Below, in pieces: positions 53,751 through 62,041 of a stretch of DNA of 64,000 nt. The stretch is from Ruminococcus sp. (GTDB taxonomy: Bacteria > Bacillota > Clostridia > Oscillospirales > Ruminococcaceae): assembly GCA_017475555.1 (NCBI GenBank), contig JAFVFL010000019.1, forward strand, positions 1-64,000, written 5' to 3'. A model generated the notes under the pieces. It was not told the origin of the DNA and ran no database searches. It was given only the letters and a program-made list of their open reading frames with translations. The position numbers and the translations under genes were made by a program. Within the stretch, counting starts at the first letter, position 1. Every line of letters begins with the position of its first letter.

Positions 53751-54953
53751 ATGGGAAAATGTATGATAATCGGCTGCGGAGGAGTTGCGTCCGTGGCGAT
53801 CCACAAATGCTGTCAGAACAGCGAGGTCTTTGAGGGGATAATGATAGCGAGCCGCACGAAGTCAAAGTGCGACGCACTCAGGGACAAGCTTCAGCCGACG
53901 ACAAAGACTGTGATAGAGACAGCACAGGTCAATGCGGACAATACCGACGAGCTTATCGCATTGATAAAGTCGTACAAGCCGGACGTTGTGCTCAATCTCG
54001 CTCTGCCGTATCAGGATCTTACGATAATGGACGCCTGTCTTGCTACAAAGACGCACTATGTGGATACTGCGAACTATGAGCCGCTCGATACTGCGAAATT
54101 TGAGTATAAGTGGCAGTGGGCATACAGGGAAAGATTTGAAAAGGCAGGGATAACCGCACTTCTCGGCAGCGGCTTCGACCCTGGAGTTACCGGAGTGTTC
54201 TCTGCATATGCACTCAAGCACCAGTTCGACGAGATCAATTACATTGATATCCTCGACTGCAACGGAGGCGACCACGGATACCCGTTTGCTACGAACTTCA
54301 ACCCGGAGATAAATATTCGTGAGGTGTCCGCAAAGGGCAGCTATATCGAGGACGGAAAATGGGTCGAGACAGAGCCTATGGAGATAAAGAGGGTGTATAA
54401 CTTCAAGGGAGTCGGGGAAAAGGATATGTATCTTCTTCACCATGAGGAGCTTGAATCCCTTGCACTGAATATCCCCGGTATAAAGCGTATCCGCTTCTTC
54501 ATGACCTTTGGTCAGAGCTACCTTACTCACCTGAAATGCCTTGAAAATGTCGGTATGACGTCCATCGAGCCGATAATGTACGAGGGAAAGGAAATAGTGC
54601 CGCTGCAATTTCTGAAGGCTGTTCTTCCTGACCCGGCTTCACTCGGCCCAAGAACTGTCGGAAAGACTAATATCGGCTGTATCTTCCGGGGCAAAAAGGA
54701 CGGAAAGGACAAGAATTACTACCTCTACAACATCTGTGACCATCAGGAGTGCTACCGTGAGGTAGGCTCACAGGCAATATCCTACACCACCGGAGTTCCG
54801 GCAATGATAGGTGCAATGATGATAATGACCGGTCAGTGGAACAGGGCAGGAGTATACAATATCGAGGAATTTGACCCGGATCCGTTCATGGACGCACTGA
54901 ATAAGTGGGGACTTCCGTGGCAGGAGGACTTTGACCCGGTGCTTGTGGACTGA
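53751..54953 (+). CDS. Carboxynorspermidine/carboxyspermidine dehydrogenase
   Basis: A protein of 400 residues of the saccharopine-dehydrogenase-like family: Rossmann start MIIGCGGVASVAIHKC, then YVDTANYEP, GFDPGVTGVF and a C-terminal GQAISYTTGVPAMIG-like stretch. In this family it condenses aspartate semialdehyde with putrescine (or diaminopropane) to a carboxy-polyamine. nspC two genes on completes the route. ATG 53751 is preferred over 53745, which is too near AGGAGGT. Confidence 0.92.
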   Translation: MGKCMIIGCGGVASVAIHKCCQNSEVFEGIMIASRTKSKCDALRDKLQPTTKTVIETAQVNADNTDELIALIKSYKPDVVLNLALPYQDLTIMDACLATKTHYVDTANYEPLDTAKFEYKWQWAYRERFEKAGITALLGSGFDPGVTGVFSAYALKHQFDEINYIDILDCNGGDHGYPFATNFNPEINIREVSAKGSYIEDGKWVETEPMEIKRVYNFKGVGEKDMYLLHHEELESLALNIPGIKRIRFFMTFGQSYLTHLKCLENVGMTSIEPIMYEGKEIVPLQFLKAVLPDPASLGPRTVGKTNIGCIFRGKKDGKDKNYYLYNICDHQECYREVGSQAISYTTGVPAMIGAMMIMTGQWNRAGVYNIEEFDPDPFMDALNKWGLPWQEDFDPVLVD

Positions 54954-54968
54954 TAAAGGAGAAAAGCT

Positions 54969-55178
54969 ATGGCATATATAATCGAGGACGCCTTCAGGCG
55001 GTATGTCAAAAGACCTGTGACTGTCAGCGTAGTCGGCGAGGAATACGTTTCCGGCATACTCATGCAGATAGGCGACAGCTGGATACTTCTCTATGACGCT
55101 CAGAAAAAGCGTGAATTCGTAGTCAATACCAACAAGATAATATATATGATGTGCAATGCTGAACCAGAAAATAATTGA
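54969..55178 (+). CDS. Small unknown protein in the polyamine operon, possibly Sm-like
   Basis: A protein of 69 residues behind AAAGGAGAAAAG, between the dehydrogenase and nspC; its end overlaps the nspC start by 23 bases. After a short helix (EDAFRRYVKR) come alternating strands: PVTVSVVG, YVSGILMQIGDSWILLYD, EFVVNTNKIIYM. This order resembles an Sm/Hfq-type barrel (PVSIYLVNG..L.G..FDQFVILL..), but the KH motif of Hfq is missing. I do not recognise the family. RNA binding is a hypothesis from the pattern only. Confidence 0.75.
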   Translation: MAYIIEDAFRRYVKRPVTVSVVGEEYVSGILMQIGDSWILLYDAQKKREFVVNTNKIIYMMCNAEPENN

Positions 55179-56298
55179 CGGACTGAAAACGCCCTGCTAT
55201 GTGATAGACGAGTCTGCACTCATCAGGAATCTCGAAATACTTCACGGAGTTGAGCAGCGTACAGGTGCGAGGATACTGCTTGCACAGAAGGCATTTTCGT
55301 GCTGGCAGTTATATCCGCTTATCAGCAGATACCTCAGCGGTACGGCGTGCAGCGGGCTGTATGAGGCACGTCTCGGCTCTGAGGAAATGGGCAGGGAGAA
55401 TCACGTATTTTCTGCGGCATATCGGGAAAATGAGATAGATGAGATAATTTCATACTGCGGGCATATCATTTTCAATTCATTTACTCAGCTGCGGCGTTAC
55501 CGGGAGAGAGTTCTGAGTGCCGGTAAGAATATAGGGCTGCGTATCAATCCGGAATGCTCAACTCAGGAGGGGCATGAGATATACGACCCGTGCTATCCGG
55601 GTTCAAGGCTCGGAATAACGAGAAAACACTTCCGGGAGGACGACCTGTATGGCGTTTCCGGGCTGCACTTCCATACTCTGTGTGAGCAGGATTCCGACGC
55701 ACTTGAAACAACTCTGAATGCCGTTGAGGAAAGGTTCGGGGATATACTCAGTCTTGAGCAGATAAAATGGATAAATCTCGGCGGAGGACACCATATAACC
55801 CGTGAGGGGTACGATATACCCCGGCTGGAGAGGTGCATAGCACGGCTCAGGGAGCGTTACGGGCTTGAGGTATGGCTTGAACCGGGAGAGGCTGCCGCAC
55901 TCAACGCAGGATATCTCGTGACTGAGGTGCTTGACATAGTACACAACGATATGCCGATCGCTATTCTCGATACCTCGGCGGCGTGTCATATGCCGGACGT
56001 ACTTGAAATGCCGTACCGTCCGCCGCTTTTCGGCAGCGGAACGCCGGGGGAGAAGAAGTATACCTTCCGTCTCGGCTCACAGACCTGCCTTTCCGGTGAC
56101 GCAGTAGGGGAATATTCCTTCGACAGTCCTCTTGAAGCCGGAAGCAGGCTCGTTTTCGGTGATATGGCTATCTACTCTATGGTAAAGAACAATACCTTCA
56201 ACGGAATGCCGCTCCCGGATATAGTTCTGCTCCGTACAGACGGAGGTACAGAGATACTCCGGCGGTTCGGGTATGATGATTTTAAATACAGACTATAA
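55156..56298 (+). CDS. nspC: Carboxynorspermidine/carboxyspermidine decarboxylase
   Basis: A PLP enzyme of 380 residues of the alanine-racemase fold: LKTPCYVIDESALIRNL at the start, the PLP lysine in LLAQKAFS near residue 41, CSGLYEARLG, HFHTLCEQ near 171, and LGGGHHITR near 210. It decarboxylates the carboxy-polyamine to (nor)spermidine. No ribosome binding site is evident before ATG 55156, so it is probably translated by coupling with the 69-residue gene. Confidence 0.95.
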   Translation: MLNQKIIDGLKTPCYVIDESALIRNLEILHGVEQRTGARILLAQKAFSCWQLYPLISRYLSGTACSGLYEARLGSEEMGRENHVFSAAYRENEIDEIISYCGHIIFNSFTQLRRYRERVLSAGKNIGLRINPECSTQEGHEIYDPCYPGSRLGITRKHFREDDLYGVSGLHFHTLCEQDSDALETTLNAVEERFGDILSLEQIKWINLGGGHHITREGYDIPRLERCIARLRERYGLEVWLEPGEAAALNAGYLVTEVLDIVHNDMPIAILDTSAACHMPDVLEMPYRPPLFGSGTPGEKKYTFRLGSQTCLSGDAVGEYSFDSPLEAGSRLVFGDMAIYSMVKNNTFNGMPLPDIVLLRTDGGTEILRRFGYDDFKYRL

Positions 56299-56302
56299 AA
56301 AG

Positions 56303-56337
56303 CTCCTGCTTCATGTGTGACCATGAAGCAGGAGTTT
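56303..56337. terminator. Bidirectional terminator between nspC and pfk
   Basis: CTCCTGCTTCATG (56303-56315) and CATGAAGCAGGAG (56322-56334) pair perfectly over 13 bases. The + side ends in TTTC; the minus side ends in CTTTTTATAG, a better T-run for the converging pfk gene. Confidence 0.88.
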
Positions 56338-56339
56338 CA

Positions 56340-57557
56340 TCATTTAAGAACAGATTCGTGTATCGCAAAATGCTTGGGAACGCCGTTGTCCATTATCAGG
56401 TCAAGCTCACCCTGTATGAGCGGCAGGAAGTAATTAAGTGCAAAGCGTCTTATATTGTTCCCGGCGGAATTTATGTAATTCTTCGGCAGGAACTTCTCCT
56501 GATTTGCAACGTCTCCGGCGTCGGCTGTCTCGATGACCACCGTATACGGAACGTCCTCTATCCGGCGGAATACAAGCACCTTTCCGGTCTCGCCGCTGAG
56601 GGCACAGCGTATACCTGCTGCACCTATCTCCTCTGCCTCGTCGATATCCGTCTTCGAGCCGAGGTGTGACGAGCAGCGCTGCATGACGTTGAGCTCTATA
56701 GAACGCACCTTGCAGCCTATCTCCGTGCGGACTGTGGATTCAAGATGCTTTCCGATACCGGACAGGTACTTATGGCCGAAATTATCCACAACGCCGGACT
56801 GCACGCCCTCAGGTACCTCGATACCCTCAGAAACTGCAATGATAACAGCCTTGTGCTTGGACATCTCCTGACGCACATCTGTCAGGAAACGCTCAATGCT
56901 GAATTCCGCCTCCGGGACGTATACCAGATGAGGAGCGGTCTCACCCATGCTGTGCAGAACTGCGCTCGAAGCCGTCAGCCAGCCTGCGTGCCTCCCCATT
57001 ATCTCAACTATCGTGACTGACGGGATACTGTACACTATACTGTCACGGGTTATCTCGTGCATAGTCGTTGCAACGTACTTTGCCGCAGAGCCGAAGCCGG
57101 GGGTGTGGTCGGTTATGCAGAGGTCATTGTCGATAGTTTTTGGTATGCCGATGACCTTTATATCAAGTCCGATCTGGCTGAAATACTCCGACAGCTTGTT
57201 CACGGTATCCATTGAATCATTGCCGCCGATGTAGAGAAATGCACCGATATTACGCTGCTTCAGGGTAGCGGCTATCTTTTTGTACACCTCCTCGTCCTCA
57301 CGCCAGTCCGGCAGCTTATATCTGCACGAGCCGAGGACTGTTGAGGGAGTCTGTCTCAGCAGCTCCATATCGTAATTGGTCAGGATAATGGATTTCAGGT
57401 CAACGAGGTGGTTCTCGATAATACCCTCGATACCATTGACAGAGCCGAAGATAGCGTCGATCTCCGGGTGCTTCAGAGACTCCTTGAAAACTCCGACAAG
57501 CGAAGCGTTTATCACACAGGTAGGTCCGCCCGACTGTGCAACTGCAATGTTCATCAT
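56340..57557 (-). CDS. pfp: 6-phosphofructokinase, probably PPi-dependent
   Basis: A protein of 405 residues: NIAVAQSGGPTCVINASL, IGGNDSMDTVNKL near residue 107, PKTIDNDL near 137 and MGRHAGWLTA near 187. The Asp in GGND and the Lys in PKTIDND are the residues that mark pyrophosphate users; ATP enzymes have GGDGS and PGTIDND. It interconverts fructose 6-phosphate and fructose 1,6-bisphosphate. ATG 57557 (or 57554) follows AGAGGG; the longer frame adds an unlikely N-terminus. Confidence 0.9.
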   Translation of the reverse strand: MMNIAVAQSGGPTCVINASLVGVFKESLKHPEIDAIFGSVNGIEGIIENHLVDLKSIILTNYDMELLRQTPSTVLGSCRYKLPDWREDEEVYKKIAATLKQRNIGAFLYIGGNDSMDTVNKLSEYFSQIGLDIKVIGIPKTIDNDLCITDHTPGFGSAAKYVATTMHEITRDSIVYSIPSVTIVEIMGRHAGWLTASSAVLHSMGETAPHLVYVPEAEFSIERFLTDVRQEMSKHKAVIIAVSEGIEVPEGVQSGVVDNFGHKYLSGIGKHLESTVRTEIGCKVRSIELNVMQRCSSHLGSKTDIDEAEEIGAAGIRCALSGETGKVLVFRRIEDVPYTVVIETADAGDVANQEKFLPKNYINSAGNNIRRFALNYFLPLIQGELDLIMDNGVPKHFAIHESVLK

Positions 57558-57761
57558 AATAGAATACCCTCTCATATCTGATTTTCGGGGAAAATACCCG
57601 ATACAATTAATATTATAGCACATTAGTGGGAATTTGTCTACTGTCTTTGAGTGAAAAAAGCGAAAAAATAATTCCTATTATTCCTACGTGTTTTATTTGC
57701 ATAATTTTCTGCCATTACTCTGTCCACTTTCATGAAATCAGCCGAAAATGAAAAAATAATA

Positions 57762-57790
57762 TTGACTTTTGAAAAACATGGGTGTAAAAT
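57762..57790 (+). promoter_or_regulatory. Promoter of the sulfate transport operon
   Basis: TTGACT (57762-57767), 17 bases, TAAAAT (57785-57790). It lies in the 455-base gap between pfk and sbp. A large palindrome follows where transcription should start. Confidence 0.75.
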
Positions 57791-57795
57791 AAAAG

Positions 57796-57834
57796 CATAC
57801 CAAACATAGTATTTCGGTATGAATACTATGTTTG
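57796..57834 (+). promoter_or_regulatory. Palindromic operator or leader hairpin upstream of sbp
   Basis: CAAACATAGTATT (57801-57813) and AATACTATGTTTG (57822-57834) are a perfect 13-base inverted repeat. A second, overlapping one is CATACC (57796-57801) with GGTATG (57816-57821); the two cannot form at once. Placed right after the -10, they could be a repressor site or alternative RNA folds. Downstream, TCATCA/TGATGA (about 57859-57880) with a TTCTTTTTT run looks like a weak terminator, so the roughly 180-base leader may attenuate. A sulfur-responsive regulator is inferred from the genes only. Confidence 0.6.
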
Positions 57835-58012
57835 AAATATTCACAAGCTGGAGGCTGGTCATCATGCTGAGAAATGATGAGTTCTTTTTTGCAGCCGGAG
57901 GAGTAATTCGCTGTTGACACCGGTCAGCTGTACAAAGGACAGAATGACATAAATATCTGTTATCTGAGAAAAGAAGACTGAAATATCCTATATTAAAGAG
58001 AGAGGTTTTACT

Positions 58013-59059
58013 ATGAAAAAGACTATAGCTAAGATAGCTGCATTCGCACTCACCCTTACCACTGCTGTTACAGCCCTCACAGGCTGCGGAAGCAGCAGCA
58101 CGGCAAATGGTGATGTAGAGCATTATTCGATCATAAATGTATCCTACGACCCGACCCGTGAGCTTTATGTTGCCTATAATGAGGCATTCAAGAAGCACTG
58201 GGAGTCTGAGCATGATTCGACTGTCGAGATCACTCAGTCACACGGCGGCTCAGGCAAGCAGGCTCTTGAAGTTGCTAACGGCAACCCGGCAGATGTTGTT
58301 ACTCTTGCACTTGAGTATGACGTAAAGGCGGTTCAGGACGCTGGTCTTATAGAGGACGGCTGGGTAGATGAGTTCCCGCTTGACAGCTCACCCTATACAT
58401 CAACTATCGTATTCCTTGTAAGAAAGGGCAATCCGAAGAATATCCTCGACTGGGGCGATCTTGTAAAGGACGGCGTCGGCGTTATCACTCCGAACCCCAA
58501 GACCTCAGGCGGTGCCCGCTGGAACCACCTTGCTGCATGGGCATGGGCACAGAAGGAGTACAACGATGATGAGGATAAGGTGATAGACTATATCACTCAG
58601 CTCTACCAGCACGTACTGGTGCTTGATTCCGGTGCAAGAGGTGCTACGACTTCATTTGTTGAGAATGGTCAGGGAGATGTGCTCCTTGCATGGGAGAATG
58701 AGGCGTTCCTCTCACTGAAGGAATACCCCGATGACTATGAGATAGTTACTCCGAGCATAAGCATTCTCGCACAGCCGTCAGTCGCTGTCGTTGACAAGGT
58801 AGTAGACAAGAACGGCACAAGAGAGGTAGCTACAGAGTATCTTAATTACCTCTACTCCGATGAGGCACAGCGTATCGCAGGAGAGAATTTCTACAGACCC
58901 TCGAATCAGGATATACTGAACGAATTCAGCGATACCTTTGATCTTGGCATAAACCTCGTTACTATCAACGATTTCGGCGGCTGGGACGAGGCATTTGAGA
59001 AGCACTTCTCGGACGGCGGTCTTTTTGACCAGATCTTCGATGCAGGTGCAGAGGAATAA
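58013..59059 (+). CDS. sbp: Sulfate ABC transporter substrate-binding lipoprotein
   Basis: A protein of 348 residues with a lipoprotein signal peptide (MKKTIAKIAAFALTL, lipobox LTGC at about residues 23-26). The body has the family phrases YDPTRELYVAYNEAF, SHGGSGKQALEV, NPKTSGGARWNHLAAWAWA and YRPSNQDIL. It captures sulfate or thiosulfate outside the membrane for CysTWA. AGAGAGAGG precedes the ATG. Confidence 0.95.
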   Translation: MKKTIAKIAAFALTLTTAVTALTGCGSSSTANGDVEHYSIINVSYDPTRELYVAYNEAFKKHWESEHDSTVEITQSHGGSGKQALEVANGNPADVVTLALEYDVKAVQDAGLIEDGWVDEFPLDSSPYTSTIVFLVRKGNPKNILDWGDLVKDGVGVITPNPKTSGGARWNHLAAWAWAQKEYNDDEDKVIDYITQLYQHVLVLDSGARGATTSFVENGQGDVLLAWENEAFLSLKEYPDDYEIVTPSISILAQPSVAVVDKVVDKNGTREVATEYLNYLYSDEAQRIAGENFYRPSNQDILNEFSDTFDLGINLVTINDFGGWDEAFEKHFSDGGLFDQIFDAGAEE

Positions 59060-59135
59060 TAGATAATGACCGGATATTGCAGCAGGTATAACGCTTATGC
59101 CGGCTGCATCCCGGACAGAAAATGGTGATTCTGCT

Positions 59136-59966
59136 ATGAAAAAAAAGGTAAGGATAATCCCCGGCTTCGGGCTGTCAATGGGCGTGACTCTTTCCATTCT
59201 CAGCCTCGTCGTACTGATCCCGCTTGCTTCGCTGGTAATATTCACAGCTAAGCTCAGCCTCTCTGAGATATGGGAGGTAATAACAAGAAAAAGAGTTCTT
59301 GCAAGCTTCGAGGTGAGCCTTTTAACTGCCTTTGTCGCTTCGCTCGTAAATGCAGTTATGGGAGTTGTCCTTGCGTGGGTGCTTGTCAGGTACGACTTTC
59401 CGCTCAAGAGACTTCTTGACGGAATGATAGAGCTTCCCTTTGCACTTCCTACAGCTGTTGCAGGCATATCGCTCACATCGCTTTATGCGGATACAGGACT
59501 TGTCGGAAAGATATTTGCAAGGTTCGGCATATCAATAGCGTACACACGTGCAGGCATAATCATAGCTCTTATATTTATCGGCATTCCATTCGTTGTACGT
59601 CAGGTCCAGCCTGTTCTGGAGAAATTTGACCCACTCTATGAGGAGGCGGCAGGTATTCTCGGAGCAAGCAGGACAAAGATATTCTGGAAGGTGATACTTC
59701 CGGAGCTTGCACCTGCCATATTCACAGGCTTCGGGCTTGCATTCGGCAGATGCCTCGGCGAGTACGGCAGCGTTGTGTTCATTGCAGGAAATCATCCGTA
59801 TGAAACGGAGATAACTCCGCTGATAATCATGTCGGAGCTTCAGGAGTACGACTATTCGAGTGCAACAGCGATCGCACTTGTAATGCTCGTGACAGCGTTC
59901 CTGATTCTCTTCCTTGTTAATCTTATACAGATAAGAAATTCCAAAATACTGAACGGAGGTCACTGA
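59136..59966 (+). CDS. cysT: Sulfate ABC transporter permease CysT
   Basis: A protein of 276 residues with six membrane segments; the ABC contact loop is EEAAGILGASRTKIFWKVILPELAP near residue 180 (quoted in outline), followed by GRCLGEYGSVVFIAGN, the CysT signature. ATG 59136 gives the usual length; an in-frame ATG at 59097 is not preceded by a site. Followed by cysW after one base. Confidence 0.94.
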   Translation: MKKKVRIIPGFGLSMGVTLSILSLVVLIPLASLVIFTAKLSLSEIWEVITRKRVLASFEVSLLTAFVASLVNAVMGVVLAWVLVRYDFPLKRLLDGMIELPFALPTAVAGISLTSLYADTGLVGKIFARFGISIAYTRAGIIIALIFIGIPFVVRQVQPVLEKFDPLYEEAAGILGASRTKIFWKVILPELAPAIFTGFGLAFGRCLGEYGSVVFIAGNHPYETEITPLIIMSELQEYDYSSATAIALVMLVTAFLILFLVNLIQIRNSKILNGGH

Positions 59967-59967
59967 T

Positions 59968-60876
59968 ATGAGCACTATAGTAAAGAAAAGATCAGGGGTT
60001 TCCGCAGCAAAGAAGCAGGAGAAGCAGGTGATCTCACGTGAGGGGAATATCTCCATACACGAGGACACCAAGGGCTCAAGGGCTGTAAAGTACCTGCTTA
60101 TAGGCATAAGCGTCGTGTTCCTTTTTGTGATGCTTGTGCTTCCGCTTATTACAGTCGTGACTGAAGCCTTCAAAAAGGGAGTGAGTGCATACCTTGATGC
60201 GGTCGGTGATCCCGATACGCTGAGTGCAGTAAGGCTCACACTTGAGGCTACGGTCATAGCTGTTATCATAAATACAGTTTTCGGAGTTTTCGCTGCGTGG
60301 GCAGTTACAAAATTCCGGTTCAAGGGAAAAAAGCTTCTCGTTACGCTTATTGATCTCCCGGTAACAGTCTCGCCCATCATTGCAGGTCTTATATATGTTC
60401 TCACCTTCGGCAGACAGAGTGCTATATATCCGTTCCTGGAGGAGCATGGTTTAGAGGTTGTTTACGCAGTTCCGGGAATAATACTTGCAACAGTTTTCGT
60501 GACATTCCCGTTCATCTCAAGAGAGATAATCCCTGTGCTTGAATCGCAGGGTACTGACGAGGAGGAGGCTGCTGCAATGATGGGAGCTAAAGGCTTCACG
60601 ATATTCAGGAAGATAACACTTCCGCATATCAAGTGGGCACTCCTTTACGGCATCGTTCTCTGTGCAGCCCGTGCTATGGGCGAATTCGGAGCAGTTTCGG
60701 TACTTTCCGGACACCTCAGAGGAAAAACTGTAACACTTCCGCTGCACGTTGAGATACTTTTCGGCGATAATAAATTTATGCCGGCATTTGCTGTTTCGTC
60801 GATACTTGTTGTGCTTGCGGTAGTGATACTCATTATAAGGAGTGTAGTTGAGTATATCGGAAAGGGGAGAGGCTGA
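59968..60876 (+). CDS. cysW: Sulfate ABC transporter permease CysW
   Basis: A protein of 302 residues. A basic, polar N-terminus of about 45 residues precedes six membrane segments; the coupling loop is EEAAAMMGAKGFTIFRKITLP near residue 193, then RAMGEFGAVSVLSGHLRG, typical of CysW. GGAGGTCAC precedes the ATG; the last base overlaps cysA. Confidence 0.94.
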   Translation: MSTIVKKRSGVSAAKKQEKQVISREGNISIHEDTKGSRAVKYLLIGISVVFLFVMLVLPLITVVTEAFKKGVSAYLDAVGDPDTLSAVRLTLEATVIAVIINTVFGVFAAWAVTKFRFKGKKLLVTLIDLPVTVSPIIAGLIYVLTFGRQSAIYPFLEEHGLEVVYAVPGIILATVFVTFPFISREIIPVLESQGTDEEEAAAMMGAKGFTIFRKITLPHIKWALLYGIVLCAARAMGEFGAVSVLSGHLRGKTVTLPLHVEILFGDNKFMPAFAVSSILVVLAVVILIIRSVVEYIGKGRG

Positions 60877-61934
60877 TGTATATCGAGCTGAAAAATATAA
60901 ACAAGACTTATGGTGATTTCAAGGCTTCGGACAATGTCAGCTTTGGCATAGAAAAGGGAAAGCTCATCGGTCTGCTGGGGCCGAGCGGAAGCGGTAAGAC
61001 CACCATACTGCGTATGATAGCAGGACTTGAAAAGCCGGACAGCGGAGAGATAATCATTGACGGAAAGGTAGTCAATGATATACCCGCAAGCAAGAGAGGT
61101 ATAGGCTTTGTATTCCAGAGCTATGCACTTTTCAGATATATGACGGTGTATGACAATGTCGCATTCGGACTTAAAATACAAAAGGCTGACAAGAGTGAGA
61201 CAGACAGTAAGGTTCGTGAGCTTATAAAGCTTGTCGGACTTGAGGGATTTGAGAAACGCTACCCAAGTCAGCTTTCAGGCGGACAGAGACAGCGTGTGGC
61301 ATTTGCCAGAGCACTTGCCCCGAATCCGCAGGTGCTCCTTCTTGACGAGCCGTTTGCAGCCATTGACGCAAAGGTACGTCAGGAGCTGAGAAGCTGGCTC
61401 AAGGAAATGATACAGCAGCTCGGCGTTACGAGTATCTTCGTTACCCACGACCAGGACGAGGCGGTCGAGGTCGCTGATGAGATAATCGTCACCAACCGTG
61501 GCAGGATCGAGCAGGTCGGCACACCGATAGACGTATACCGCAACCCGTCCACGGCGTTCACATCGGAATTTTTCGGTCAGACCTCGGAGCTTGTGAACTA
61601 TGAGAGCTTCAAGACGTTTGATACTGTCGAGGAGTATGACAAGGCGATAGTACGTCCGGAATTTGTCAAGATCACAAAGAAGGACGAATATCAGAAGTAC
61701 AAGAGCTCGGCTGTTGAGGGCGTTGTTGAGCGTACAGCGTTCAGAGGAAACTATATCGAGTTTACGGTGAGCTGCAACGGCAGCAAATTCACGGCACGCA
61801 GGGAGCTTGATGAGGCACCTGTTGAGGTCGGAGAGGTAGTTGATGTGTTCATCTACAGAGTTTTTCTTACTCACGGCGATGAGGTAACGCTGCTCCAGAA
61901 CAGAGCAGTCCGTGAGGAGTCTGTTGTTATCTGA
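60876..61934 (+). CDS. cysA: Sulfate ABC transporter ATPase CysA
   Basis: A protein of 352 residues: Walker A GPSGSGKTTILRM near residue 32, Q-loop FVFQSYALF, signature LSGGQRQRVAFARAL near 130, Walker B LLLDEPFAAID, and a C-terminal TOBE-like domain (VEGVVERTAFRGNYIEF). It drives sulfate import with CysTW. Confidence 0.95.
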   Translation: MYIELKNINKTYGDFKASDNVSFGIEKGKLIGLLGPSGSGKTTILRMIAGLEKPDSGEIIIDGKVVNDIPASKRGIGFVFQSYALFRYMTVYDNVAFGLKIQKADKSETDSKVRELIKLVGLEGFEKRYPSQLSGGQRQRVAFARALAPNPQVLLLDEPFAAIDAKVRQELRSWLKEMIQQLGVTSIFVTHDQDEAVEVADEIIVTNRGRIEQVGTPIDVYRNPSTAFTSEFFGQTSELVNYESFKTFDTVEEYDKAIVRPEFVKITKKDEYQKYKSSAVEGVVERTAFRGNYIEFTVSCNGSKFTARRELDEAPVEVGEVVDVFIYRVFLTHGDEVTLLQNRAVREESVVI

Positions 61935-61943
61935 GTTATTGCG

Positions 61944-61970
61944 GAGCTGATATTTCAGCTCCTTTTTTTC
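61944..61970 (+). terminator. Intrinsic terminator of the sulfate operon
   Basis: GGAGCTG (61944-61950) and CAGCTCC (61957-61963) with a 6-base loop, followed by seven T, 10 bases after the cysA stop. Confidence 0.92.
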
Positions 61971-61981
61971 TATTTTTCCTA

Positions 61982-62010
61982 TTGAATTTATCGTGATTTT
62001 GTGGTATCAT
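61982..62010 (+). promoter_or_regulatory. Promoter of the hem operon
   Basis: TTGAAT (61982-61987), 17 bases, TATCAT (62005-62010), about 32 bases before the hemA ATG, so the leader is very short. Confidence 0.65.
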
Positions 62011-62041
62011 AGTTTAGAGAAAAATATGAAAGTGTGATAAA

